A DNA stretch of 64,000 bases from Gyrodactylus bullatarudis (Eukaryota; Platyhelminthes; Monogenea; Gyrodactylidea; Gyrodactylidae), in NCBI GenBank assembly GCA_012064415.1, contig SSNU01000220.1, positions 290,708-354,707 on the forward strand, in the 5' to 3' direction. The position numbers and the translations under genes were made by a program. The notes beneath the pieces were generated by a model. That model had not been told where the DNA came from. It worked only from the letters and a program-made list of their open reading frames with translations, and did not search any database. Positions 52,301-61,749 of this stretch are shown here, piece after piece; positions within the stretch are counted from its first letter, which is position 1; each line of letters starts with the position of its first letter.

Positions 52301-55300
52301 GTAAAATTCTGATCTATTTTTATAAAAAAATCAGTCAACCCTGGAAACAGGGATTGACCAACCAGAATCAAAAGAAAATGTTAACCAATGAATCTTTAAT
52401 TGTAATTCTCTGCAAATATGTACTTATATGGCATGTATCACACTGATGAGTATGCCCGAAATAAAGGCCTTATTTGTGAAATAACTGGCATCATCTTCTT
52501 CTTTCCACATTATGACCACGGTGACTCAGCTCATAACCGATGTTCATAGGAAAAGAGAGAAAGGTTCCAGCTATCCATGGCCAGTTACTGAAATGAATAC
52601 TCAAGCTGTGAAACAAATTTCCAATATCTTCAACACAGACACTTCAAAGCTCTCAAAAGACTGAAGAGAAATGACAAGATAATCCTTACAAAGCCTGACA
52701 AAGGAAATGGCCTAGTAATCATCCAAAGAAGTAAATATATTGATTCCATGATGAAAATATTCAATGACAGATCCAAGTTTCTAAAGACGAGAACAAAGCT
52801 CGCAGATCACCAACCTATTATTTTTGAAAACACAGTTAACAAGGATTTGAAAACAATGCTCCAACAGAAGCAAATTGACAAAGAAACATACTGCAACCTC
52901 AGATGTTCCAACTCGGTGTGTAGTAGGATCTATGGACTCCCAAAAGTTCATAAAAGAACCACAATATTAATGACGATATTCCACTCAGACCAATTTTGGA
53001 TATGAGTCAATCCGCAACAAGTAAATTAGCAAAATGGCTTGTGCAAACACTTGATCCAATAAGAGAAGACCTTTGTCAACATTCCCTTGCAGACACATTT
53101 GAATTTGTTGAAAAAATTAAAGACGTAGATGTAAATGGAAAGACCCTGTTATCGTTTGATGTCGTATCGTTGTTCACAAACGTACCATTGGAAGAAACAA
53201 TCCAATTTGTTACGGACTACGTTAAGAGAAATCAAATTTTTTTTCTTTGAAATTATACATTTATTAAATTTAAAAGAAAATCATTATTATAAAGAAATTA
53301 TTACAAAATTAGATTTTGAAAAGTTAAAATAACAGATCGACCTCGTCATTGGGAAATCTGCAGTGTTGGCTCATAAATAGTCAAACTTCACTATTTCCTC
53401 AACTTAAGTTAGGAGCAGTCGAAAAGTCAGATACTGAAATTCCATGATATTTTCAAATAAATATTCGATCAAAAAGATAAGATTAATCGCAGCCAAGTGG
53501 GTCAAGAAATTGCTCTACCTATGCTGTAAGAATGTTGTATTCAGCTTCAATGGAACAATGTATATGCACAAAGATGGTGTCGCAATGGGATCCCCACTCG
53601 GCCCTCTCCTGGCAGATGTTTTCCTTGCAAAGCTGGAGAGATCGACCCTGAAGTCTACCATAGAGAAGTTTAACTATTTTTATCGTTACATGGATAATAC
53701 ATTTATTATAATTGATAATAATACCAATGTCGATGATTTATTAATAGAGTTTAACCAAGCCCACCCTCAAATGAAATTCACGATGGAGAAAGAGAACGAG
53801 GGCAAAATCCCATTCCTTGACGTGATGCTGTCAAAAAACGATGGAAAGTTGGTGAGATCAATCTACAGGAAAAACACGTTCACAGGTCGTCTCCTTAACT
53901 TCAACTCATTCGTTCCGATGACTCAAAAACGAGGATTGATAACATCACTGGCCAAAAGAGTGAGACGAATCGTTTCAGAGGCAGTATGGGAGAGCGAACT
54001 TGAAAAACTTGTATGCATTTTTCTGGCGAATGATTACCCAATTGAACTGATCAACGACAGGCTTTCAAAAATGTACACGCCAAGGAACAAACCAAAAGAA
54101 ACAGACGAAGGCAATGCAGTACTCAACTTGCCCTACAAAGGAGATCAAGCAATTGCAGCCTTCCAGAAGAAAATTTCCATTGCATTCAATGAAGCCTACC
54201 CGAATGCAAGCCTAAGGTTCATATATAAAACGAACAGAATGTTTAAAAATTCTACAAAAGACCCCATAGATGACTCCAAGACAACACATGTTGTGTACAA
54301 ATTTAAATGTCCATGTGAAGCGGTCTACATCAGACATACAACAAGAAGACTGGAGGACAGAATAGACGAACACCTCCACAAAAGTCAAACGGCTGTAAGA
54401 GAGCACCTCGAATCATGCAAAGCCAATGTTTCTCCTAAAATTGAAATTATTTATAAATCCAACGGAAACACCAATTTGTTGAAAGGAGCCGAGGCTTATC
54501 TCATAAACTTAGAAAAGCCTAATCTATGTGTACATAAGAACCATGTTAAGCCAATGAATCTTCCAAAGGCAAAACCAAAAATCCAATCATCCTCCCAACC
54601 CCCCTCAAAGAAAAGAATGAGAGTCGAAGTAGAAGTGATCAGACAAATTACTGACTTCTATACTCACACACAATGAAGTGTTAATGTGATTTTGAAAAGA
54701 ACTCAATTATAAATTTAACATTTAATTATAACCTTTCCTTATTGTAATTATCGATGTACCTTTTGTAAAATTCTGATCTATTTTTATAAAAAAATCAGTC
54801 AACCCTGGAAACAGGGATTGACCAACCAGAATCAAAAGAAAATGTTAACCAATGAATTTTTAATTGTAATTCTCTGCAAATATGTACTTATATGGCATGT
54901 ATCACACTGATGAGTATGCCCGAAATAAAGGCCTTATTTGTGAAATAACTGGCATCATCTTCTTCTTTCCTCATAAAAATAATTTTTTTCTTCAAATAGT
55001 GGGCAACATGAGTAGGATTCCAAAAAATCTTTAACCAATTCGAATTCTTGATGAAAAATCAAGATTTCCGTAAAAATCATAGACTCCCAACTTTACATTT
55101 AATAATTATTAAATTTTATTATAATTACATTATTTTAGATCAAAATTTGAATCACAACCATTAAGGAAAGCATTATCTTTTCATTTGATCATAATTAAAT
55201 GGTTAGATCAGCAGAGATTGAGAGAAATAGAATGAGAAAGACTTACGTCTTTCACCTAGAGATAAAGACATGAATGGAATGATTCCAAGATTGATGACTC

Positions 55301-58300
55301 AGATCAAAATTAATTTTAGAAAAATTCTTTGGATAACAAAATAACATGGATTTTTTAATTCGAGGAGTAATGTAGATTTTGAGTAAACTAAAGTGGTTGT
55401 TTATTGAATGAATCATAGATTTCTAGTCAAAATCTTTAATACAAAACTGATTGGAATAACTCAAATTAATTTTGATCAAATTTTATATATCTATAAAAGG
55501 ATACAAGAACTTATTTTCCAACAAAAGATGTGAATCAAGAAAAATGATGATTCCAGTTATTCCACAAATAAGGTCCTTATAGATAGAGATTTGCAAACTT
55601 TAGATCAGAAAATCATTGGTTCATAATTGTTTTTATTCTAAAAATAGGGATCGACGAAACAATTTTTTTTTTAATTTCTAATCTAATGTTTGCAAATAGG
55701 TACTTTTTTAGCATTTATTCCACTGATGAGTATGCATGATTTGTGAAATAACTGACATCAAACTAGGGGGAACTAGGTCAAAACCGATGTTCATAGATAT
55801 CTCCCAGAACAGAAATAAATCAATTTTTCTTAGGAGATCTTTAAATGTGAAAATGGGATTATGAAATGCTTCGAGAATTGATCTGTTTAGAGAGAAAACT
55901 TATAATTAGGTAAATAAAAAAATATCCTAGTGTCATATGCATTACAGTTAGTACTGGAAATAATCAATAAATATTGACACAAGTTATCTATGGGATCGCT
56001 AAACTTTTTGTAAAAATTCAGTTTCTTTTATAGCGATAAATATTTTTTACTTGTAGCAAAGTGTGGTCAAAGATTGTCTTCTCCTATCTAGATGTTAGAA
56101 ATCGAACAAGCAAGTCTCAATTCCAAAAGAGAGTCAGATAATATTCAATTCACAGGTTCAGATGCGTTTCGTCCTTATTACAGTACCAGTATAATAATAA
56201 AATTATATAATAATAGTAATAATTTCTACATTAAAATGGCAACTAGTTTGAAATCATCTTGTCTAAAATTTGGTCTTAATCCTTTTCATTATTTTGATGC
56301 CTCGAGAAGGGATTACAAAGTGCTAATTACATCGAGGGTCTAATTCTTGAGAGTTTAAATAACACTCGGAGAAAAAATGAATCTATATATTCACAGCAGT
56401 GTTCTATTTTAATCTCTAATTGCAAAAAAAAAATTGATTTATTGTTGAATATTTGAATGGATAAAAAAAATAAATCAAATGAATTATAGTTTATCACCTC
56501 AAATTCGTGTTAATGGACAACTGATTGTAGCAACAATTTCACAATAACAAAAATATTTTAATATGATCGAATCGAAGTGGCTCTAAGTATTTTAATATAA
56601 TTGTTCAGCTCTCAACATGTATTTTTGATCTGTGGTTATTAGGATGGAGGTTATTTTTTAAACTTGATTCATTATAATAATTATAGTAATTTTTATTGTT
56701 CGAAATTTTTCCATTGTGTCGAGTTTAAGAATTTATTTCTTTTGAGGCTTTGACTACCTGAAAAACCTAACCCGGTTACAGCTCAGTTTGATGTTAAAAG
56801 TAAATTCTAACAATAACTTTTGGTATGAAAGAAAAACAGAAACACCATGTTAGTTTCATGTGATTGGTTACATTGCAGTTCAGTATGAAGTTGAGTAATG
56901 CGTTAAACTAATAATCAATATCCGAAGCTTCTTTCGTTTTTTAAAGATACTCCAGGTTAATTAGTAGACAAATTTGAACTCCAAACTCTATTGACACGAT
57001 AAGCAGGCTCATGGAACAAAAGACTCAGAATTAATATCGAACAATACAAAGAGTTGAGAAAGTAATTAATTCCATTTTCTGCTTCATCTTTTAATTTTTA
57101 GAAAAAGGTTCTAGAGAATTGCAATGATGATTATCAGACGGTACAAGATAAGAACTATTAGAGAGATGACCTAAGTTCTCCTCCTGAAAAAAAAAATTTT
57201 AATCTCTTTTCCGAGATGCGGTCTCGAGTTGTCCGAGAGCGAGATTTCATTCTACAGAATCTTGGATATTTTTATCCAAGACGAAAAGCCATTTGAATAC
57301 TCTAGAAATGCACTCTTAATGGAAGCATTTTTCAAGTTCGTTGACTGCCCAGATCCCAGGCAAGACAGATAACTGGCAATCTGTCGAAAATCTTTCTAAT
57401 CAAAATATAAAAATATTTATGTTTTTCAATTTTACACTGAATTATATACAGTAATAGAAATATCTAATAATTTCAAGCAAAACGAGCAATCAATTATCTT
57501 TCTAGTGGTACCAAATTTGTTTGAATTCATCTACTTAATCGTAGCAGAAAACTAAATTTTAACATTTCTAATTTTTCATCAAAATTTAGACATCTCTTCG
57601 AGACTTTTTGGAGTTTTCAAGAGTCGTTTAGTGTAAATGATAAAATGGGTTGTTAAAATGTTTGTATCAACAGAGAATTTCCGACTTAAATTAGTTGAAA
57701 GGGTTAAACATTTCACTTACAAAATTATTTTCATCGTGTAATTGAACTTCCAGTTGTCTAATTCTGATAGCAAGGCCAAGTGGAGTTCTCTTGAGGTAAT
57801 TGAGCTGTTTTATTTTAATATAGCCAGAATCATCGTCTGGAGAGGTGGGAAACTTTGAGCAGAGGAAGCTTTCAATCTTCTCAACCGGTAGTTCCTCTTC
57901 ATTGGAATGCACGCATGGGCCGGCTGGTTGGTTGATCATATCGGGTTTTGCATACTTCAAGACTTCTTTAATCATGTTCAAGTTGCTAGGCGAGATTTTA
58001 ATTTTTTTAAATTCGGATTCGAATAAAATTTATCGCATTGATCAATAAATCTAATTTTATTCAAGACAAATTTATCATCTGATAAGATCAGATAATACCC
58101 GTTCTTTTGCATGCGAAATTCTATATCAAAATATTTTATTCTTGATGCAAATAGAACTCACCATTGCATAATGGCCAGGTGAAGGATTGAAAAGGAACCA
58201 CAAAAGTCGTTATCCGAATCGTCGGGATGATAGAACGGCCTTATGGTTAAATGGCAATATCGTTTCTTGAGATTGAAACAACTGGTTGTCCATTTGGCGT

Positions 58301-61300
58301 AAACCCTTGCTGATAAATTGATTGGAAGGAATTTATAGAGCATGCTGGAGTCATCACTGCTGGATATAGTCTCATTTTCATTATAAAACCTAGCTTCTTC
58401 CCCAATTTCAATGCCTTTAGCGAGATCTTGAGTGGGGTCCTCAGATGGAGTAAATTCCTCTGGGAATGATTCCAATGGGCCGAGGTTTATATTCTCAATG
58501 AGACTCTGGTCATCTTCATCAAGATTGAACGATTCCACTTCATAACTTAAAAGGACATTGACACACTCTTCGTTGTCGTTAATAATGGCCAACATTAATG
58601 GCGTTAAGCCATGTTCTTCTGCTTGATCGATGCTATAAAATTAATGATAATAAATTATCAAACAATAAAAATACTTTGAAAAAATATAGATCATAATTTG
58701 ATGATAAAATTCAAAATCAAGATTATTCAGTGGAAGCTTTGAGGGTGGTCTAAAACAAGAAATATAGAATTAGAGGAAATAGTTCTATCTATCACTTGTC
58801 TACCTTTGAGAATAACAATCTTTGATTGAATTTACATAAGGACTTTCATATGACTTTTTAAGGCAATCAGCAGCTTTATTATAATGCTTAATGGCCATGC
58901 GATCATAAGATATTCCTTGTAAACCCATTGATTTGGATTTGGAAACAAAGGAAAATTATAGATTACATAATTTTGATCAAAATATTCAATATTCCTAGTT
59001 AGGGTTTGGTTTATCAATATCATTATTGGCTGTTATTTTTGCTAGACAACAACAGGAATGTATTTTGTCTGTAAAATGGAAATGTAAGCAAAATCTATCT
59101 TGAAAGGTAAAATAATTAATTTTTTAATGCTTGGAGATTTTCTTGTCAAAAGGAAAATCTAATTTTTGGGAAACTTTATTGACAACTATTCAAATAAGAG
59201 AAGACAAATATACTTTATATAATTAATTATCACCCTCAGCCATGTGAAATCAATGAAATACACTTGTAATATTATATATTTATTATATTCTTAATGACAG
59301 TGTCCAGATTAGAAGAATAAAATCAATATTTTCATTTGATTTCATACTTTACAGTAAAGAGACTTTAATGATACATATTTAGTATGTCCAGTGAAAGAAG
59401 GAATGAATTTAATTCGATAAGTCAGCCAGATGATTGATAAAAACTTGTCCAGTCAGAGTAAAGGAAAAGATGTTTCATTTTAAACTATATAATATACAGT
59501 AGAGTAGGCCAAGGTTTTTAACTTTTCCCAGTCTTAATCCCATTTTTAAGATAATCGGAAACTAAATATCTTTTCCTTTAAATCCATACGTTTTCGATTT
59601 TGTTCTTCAATGAATTTTACGACGAGAAAGTACAAAATTAAGATTTTTGAATAGTTTATACAAAATTTTGAATCAAAATAAGTAGTTTTAATATAGTAGT
59701 TACAATTGAGTCTTTTTTGACTTGCTGCAAAAAAACTTCTAGGAAATTTGGTGAATTTTGATGATTTTTGTTTAACAAAAATATCAAGGCATGGAACATT
59801 GTTCGGAGAAAATTAATCTAATATACAGAAAGTCAAAAGGCCAAAAACCAACTTTTTCATGCTAAGTGTTTCAAATTAATTAGATTTTCATTAAGTTTAT
59901 TATCTTAATTGAAATTTTTTGAGACATTTAAAGTGCTTTCCATTAATTAAACTCACTTGAATAAATGTTTATAGTTTCCTTTAGATCCATCGCTAAGGTA
60001 ACAAGAGAATTCCTCTAATTTATCAACATGATCATTTTTCAATCTGGATTTGGCATTCAGGAGTAAGCTTAGACATTCCAAGCATCCCTGTGTGGATGCT
60101 GTATGTATTGGTAGGATAAGAGAATTTGAATTGTTATCTGAACTGATTTTACATGATTCTGGATGATTCTCAACGAGATATTCGACAATATCAACATGGT
60201 TATTTCGTATAGAAGAGTGTAGAGGTGTATCGCTCTCACTACCAATCAAATTATTGCCAGAAGAGGAGATTTTCTGGCTAAGGAACATACTGAATTTACT
60301 GACAATTCTATCGGATATATTATTTTCCAATTGACGACATTGTTGTATAAGCTAGTTATTTTGATGAAATGATAATATATTTATCAAAAAGAAATATGAA
60401 AATAGTCTTTTCTACTAATAAGGAATTAGCAGTAAATATTTTAAAACTAATTTGAGCTGAACGTTTAAAAGTTCTGTAAAATATTATACTGATTTTACAT
60501 TCGTAAAGATTTAGAGGGAATCAAATAGACTTAAACTTTTACCTAATATAATAAAAGGGGTCTTTAATTATAATTAGAGATGTACTAATTTTCTTAAAAG
60601 TAGTTTCGATAAGTACTCGGTAATTCAAAATGATGATAATATTTAAAATACTCACATGATCATTGAAATTATTTTCAACTGATATTTTATTCTTATAACA
60701 CCGACGCAATGTTTGGAAGTATCCAGTTTCTGATAATTCAGCAGGTGAGTCATTGTTCTGCTTGATAATTTGAAGGTTAACAAAACCACAATTTTCATGA
60801 CCCAGCTTTTGAGTTAAGATTCTTTCAGAATGAAATCCAAACTCTATCAAATGTTTTACTATGTCCAGATGACCCATCGTTGCAGCTCTTGAAATTTAAG
60901 TAGATAGGAAAATGTGAACTTTAATCTATTTACACTTTTTACTTACACATACAAAATTTCAACAGCTCTGTAACTAATGAAATCCAAAGCAATGTTGATA
61001 TCAGAGGGTAGTTCTCCTTTGGAAGCCTTTAATAGAGGATGTGAATGATATTCTGAATTTTCAGACACTTTTGGATTTAGCCAGTCAGTAAATGCCTTTG
61101 AAGCTTTCACTCCAGCATAGCTGAACAATTTAGAGATTGCACCCCAGCTTCCAGAGACTTCGTCAAAAGTTGAAGGATTCGTCAGAAATGGAGGGTAAAG
61201 CTGTTCTTTTATAGAAGGTATTTTTAAAGATCTAGGTACATGATTCAAGTAACGAGAAAGAGAGCAAAAATTCTTGAGGTCTTCATTGAGTATTCGCATT

Positions 61301-61749
61301 AAAACATCAATATCATTCATTTTAACGGCTGTTAGAAGTCCAGAGAAAAGATTAAACGTTGTAGCCCATATAACTTTGGAGATGTTATCTTTAGGAGTAT
61401 CTAATGACATTTTTCGGAAGGAATATTCCAAGAGAGTAGGACAATCACGTTCACACAATTTCTGGCACATCAGAGGAGTATATCCAAACGCAAAAAGTAA
61501 TTGAGTTGCATATAAATCATTAAGATCTATAGATAAATGAAGGAATGAAACAGTCTCTCCTTCCATCTTAATAATTCCATTTTTAAATTCTGGTTTAATT
61601 TCTAGGATTAATGAAAGACACTCATAGCTTTTGTATCTAATGGCTTTATATATAAGAATAGAAAAGTTTTTAATATTATCCTCATCTATCCGTTTTCGAA
61701 TGGCTCTAAAGTCATCCTGTTTAAGTATTATATCAATAGAATCTCCCAT
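27192..61749 (-). CDS. LRRK: LRRK-family (ROCO) giant protein kinase: ANK-LRR-ROC-COR-kinase-WD40, 31 exons
   Basis: This large signalling protein has a GTP-binding ROC-COR module beside a Ser/Thr kinase. Thirty-one exons chain on the minus strand with GT-AG ends and consistent phase throughout: six ankyrin exons from the ATG at 61749, then LRR, ROC, COR, kinase and WD40 exons to the stop at 27192. The coding length is ~9.9 kb (3,295 or 3,299 residues, depending on the exon 18 donor). That is longer than vertebrate LRRK1 (~2,000) or LRRK2 (2,527); much of the excess is polar linker. An in-frame TGA lies 15 bases before the chosen ATG. The ankyrin-first order and kinase motif DIKSDNVLIW recall LRRK1 more than LRRK2. 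The chain is one gene by phase logic, though a split into two genes at the 6.7-kb intron 5 is not excluded. Introns carry many transposons. Confidence 0.9.
31936..32190. repeat. Dispersed ~255-bp repeat, copy 1 (LRRK intron 27)
   Basis: Shares long blocks with 51364-51622 in the same orientation: CGATTGTATGTTTGAATTCT, acaggtatgattact, tagcatagcaag, cctatcgaatgggg-like and aataataatgagttgc. It is non-coding. TGTTTGAATTCT loosely recalls a Pol III B box, so a SINE is possible, but I cannot show an A box. Confidence 0.6.
34813..34875 (-). repeat. Diverged hammerhead-ribozyme/PLE repeat relic (LRRK intron 26)
   Basis: On the minus strand CTGATGA at 34860-34854 is followed 8 bases later by GAAA and then by TTATTTGTGAAATAACTGAT. 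These are the same blocks in the same order as the Penelope terminal repeat at 52438-52490. The helix I and helix III partners no longer pair, so it is a decayed copy rather than a working ribozyme. Confidence 0.6.
36278..37053. mobile_element. TA-flanked TIR element with internal repeats and decayed ORF (LRRK intron 25)
   Basis: The left end is CCTTTTTCAGTTCGTTGAGG and the right end, minus strand, is CCCTTTTCAGTTCGTTGAGG. Both abut TA (36276-36277, 37054-37055). A 66-bp block is perfectly repeated in inverted orientation at 36391-36456 and 36969-37034. The left terminus carries a further diverged copy at about 36296-36362. The interior near 36630-36890 encodes protein-like stretches on the plus strand, interrupted by stops and a frameshift (LNQPLTNESAIPERVYLEEE; KIDYLRGQDGIPVAEYC). 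I do not recognise the family. It sits between two kinase exons. Confidence 0.65.
38435..38958. mobile_element. MITE-like element, TIR GGGTCCGCA, TA-flanked (LRRK intron 23)
   Basis: The left end is GGGTCCGCAACAAAATAGC and the right end, minus strand, is GGGTCCGCAGAAATGCTA. TA lies at 38433-38434 and 38959-38960. The 524-bp interior has many TAGCAAAA motifs and no ORF. Confidence 0.65.
39832..39917. repeat. Perfect 43-bp tandem duplication (LRRK intron 19)
   Basis: Two identical 43-bp units, 39832-39874 and 39875-39917, lie head to tail (ATTTAATCAGTACAATAAAT and so on). It is a recent slippage or tandem duplication, or an assembly artefact. Confidence 0.85.
42769..43017. mobile_element. Foldback MITE-like element (LRRK intron 15)
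   Basis: The left arm (AGATTGTCTAC, TTCGTTC, GGTAATATATATCCCACAG) matches the right arm read on the minus strand (AGATTATCTAC, TTCGTTC, GGTAATATATCCCACAG). The arms are ~45 bp with a ~150-bp non-coding middle. Confidence 0.6.
44227..45803 (-). other. LRRK exons 13-14: ROC GTPase domain
   Basis: Exons are 45803-45371 and 44660-44227 (about residues 1336-1625). The P-loop GPPKCGKSC fits GxxxxGKS/T. The G4-type motif is IIIIGTHGDKM (THxD in ROCO proteins). Between them lies WNMSEGIEALEKLHVWMVDL, matching the family's region after switch II. The switch II DxxG motif reads WDFATPYDD, so the glycine is replaced by threonine. Intron 13 holds a 131-bp hairpin. Confidence 0.88.
44750..44880. repeat. 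131-bp hairpin/MITE (LRRK intron 13)
   Basis: Arms of about 39 bp are near-perfect inverted repeats. The left starts TTGAGTTAGATTCTAAACTC; the right, minus strand, starts TTGAGTTAGATTCTGAACTT. Both run to GGTTTAGAGAAC. The loop is about 50 bp and non-coding. Confidence 0.75.
47790..48163. mobile_element. Degenerate foldback element copy (LRRK intron 8)
   Basis: The left arm has TTGGAAATCTATGATTTTTT and the right arm the reverse complement of the same block. Internal blocks (gaatcctaatcatgatgcctactttt and its inverted partner agtaagcagcatggtttg) match the foldback family at 51684-55099. It is non-coding. Confidence 0.5.
49971..50329. mobile_element. MITE-like element, TIR GGGCGGTCA, TA-flanked (LRRK intron 6)
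   Basis: The left end is GGGCGGTCAGGGAAAAAG and the right end, minus strand, is GGGCGGTCAAAATGCTTATT. TA lies at 49969-49970 and 50330-50331. The 359-bp interior is rich in TAGCAAAA motifs, as in the element at 38435-38958, so the two look related. Confidence 0.62.
51364..51622. repeat. Dispersed ~255-bp repeat, copy 2 (LRRK intron 5)
   Basis: Partner of 31936-32190, same orientation, moderately diverged and non-coding. Confidence 0.6.
52246..52255 (+). repeat. Target-site duplication, left copy
   Basis: TCATAAAAAT occurs here and at 54971-54980, exactly flanking the Penelope-like element. It is a 10-bp duplication expected from retrotransposon insertion. Confidence 0.8.
52258..52506 (+). 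repeat. Penelope terminal repeat, 5' copy
   Basis: Nearly identical to 54722-54970 (a C/T difference within aatgaatctttaatt was noticed). It carries the hammerhead motif at 52438-52479. Confidence 0.9.
52438..52479 (+). ncRNA. Hammerhead ribozyme motif in the 5' Penelope repeat
   Basis: The conserved core is present in order. Helix I strand TCACA (52438-52442), CTGATGA (52443-52449), helix II GTATGCCC (52450-52457), GAA, then helix III ATAA with loop AGGCC and TTAT (52461-52473), cleavage base T at 52474, and helix I partner TGTGA (52475-52479). Helix I pairs 5 of 5 and helix III 4 of 4. Helix II is weak, with only the closing G-C pair. Hammerheads are known in Penelope terminal repeats. Activity is unproven. 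Confidence 0.75.
52650..54676 (+). pseudogene. Penelope RT plus GIY-YIG endonuclease ORF, frameshifted and mutated
   Basis: RT motifs are recognisable in order: TKPDKGNGLVIIQ, RIYGLPKVHK, PLRPILDMSQSATSKLAKWL, LLSFDVVSLFTNVPL, GVAMGSPLGPLLADVFLAKL and the catalytic box RYMDNTFII. The C-terminal endonuclease shows VVYKFKCPC, YIRHTTRRLEDRIDEH and EAYLINLEKPNLCVH. Defects: a frameshift near 52960, and a break at about 53230-53440 where the frame is lost and AT-rich sequence intervenes. The YxDD box reads YMDN. The GIY-YIG core reads VVY-YIR. About 200 N-terminal residues typical of these proteins are not visible. This copy cannot be autonomous. Confidence 0.85.
54722..54970 (+). repeat. Penelope terminal repeat, 3' copy
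   Basis: Direct repeat of 52258-52506. It ends exactly at the target-site duplication. Confidence 0.9.
54902..54943 (+). ncRNA. Hammerhead ribozyme motif in the 3' Penelope repeat
   Basis: Identical core to 52438-52479 (CTGATGA at 54907-54913). Two hammerheads 2,464 bp apart would release a unit-length RNA if both cleave. Confidence 0.75.
55540..55760. repeat. Degenerate Penelope terminal-repeat relics, head to head
   Basis: At 55551-55580 the minus strand reads CTTATTTGTGGAATAACTGG, matching the repeat end. At 55660-55760 the plus strand resembles the repeat from its TGCAAAT block through CTGATGAGTATGC (55723-55735) to TTTGTGAAATAACTGACATC. The GAAA and helix III portion is deleted. They are two inverted relics, much older than the intact element. 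Confidence 0.6.
55761..57720. other. Rest of LRRK intron 5
   Basis: Mostly AT-rich with no gene I can support. About 57170-57370 is less AT-rich and has short protein-like stretches on both strands interrupted by stops, perhaps a worn transposon fragment. The 83-codon ORF at 56092-56343 has no recognisable family. Confidence 0.45.

Larger units (their letters stand above)
52256..54970 (+). mobile_element. Penelope-like retroelement with direct terminal repeats
   Basis: A 2,715-bp element is inserted in the right arm of a foldback repeat inside LRRK intron 5, antisense to LRRK. Order: a 249-bp terminal repeat (52258-52506), a short 5' region, a reverse transcriptase region, a GIY-YIG endonuclease, and a second 249-bp direct repeat (54722-54970). 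A 10-bp target-site duplication flanks it. The repeats differ at only one position that I noticed, pointing to recent insertion, yet the ORF is broken in several places. Confidence 0.88.
51684..55099. mobile_element. Foldback element split by a Penelope-like insertion (LRRK intron 5)
   Basis: The left arm (51684-51880) has GGGAATCTATGATTTTTAC-like, TTTTTTGGAATCCTAC and TTTGGCGCCAAA-containing blocks. Their reverse complements appear in order in the right arm, at 52100-52245 and again at 54981-55099, with the Penelope element between. TA abuts the outer ends (51682-51683, 55100-55101). The element is non-coding and older than the Penelope insertion. Confidence 0.65.
50594..61749 (-). other. 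LRRK exons 1-6: ankyrin-repeat N-terminal region
   Basis: Exons are 61749-60947, 60887-60656, 60351-59957, 58632-58162, 57985-57721 and 51028-50594 (about residues 1-867). Ankyrin helices are recognisable in AATMGHLDIVKHLIEFG, SDTPLHSSIRNNHVDIVEYL, IHTASTQGCLECLSLLLNAK, HGLTPLMLAIINDNEECVNV and YSLEIIRLLLSYGAKD. The last repeat is split by intron 5, and its first half (RTPLGLAIR) is in exon 5. This in-phase continuity supports joining exons 5 and 6 across 6.7 kb. Exon 4 contains a ~60-residue acidic linker. Exon 6 ends in the first leucine-rich repeat. Confidence 0.85.

Noticed and set aside
56092..56343. 83-codon plus ORF in LRRK intron 5
   Set aside because: No motif, low complexity, and antisense within an intron crowded with repeats.
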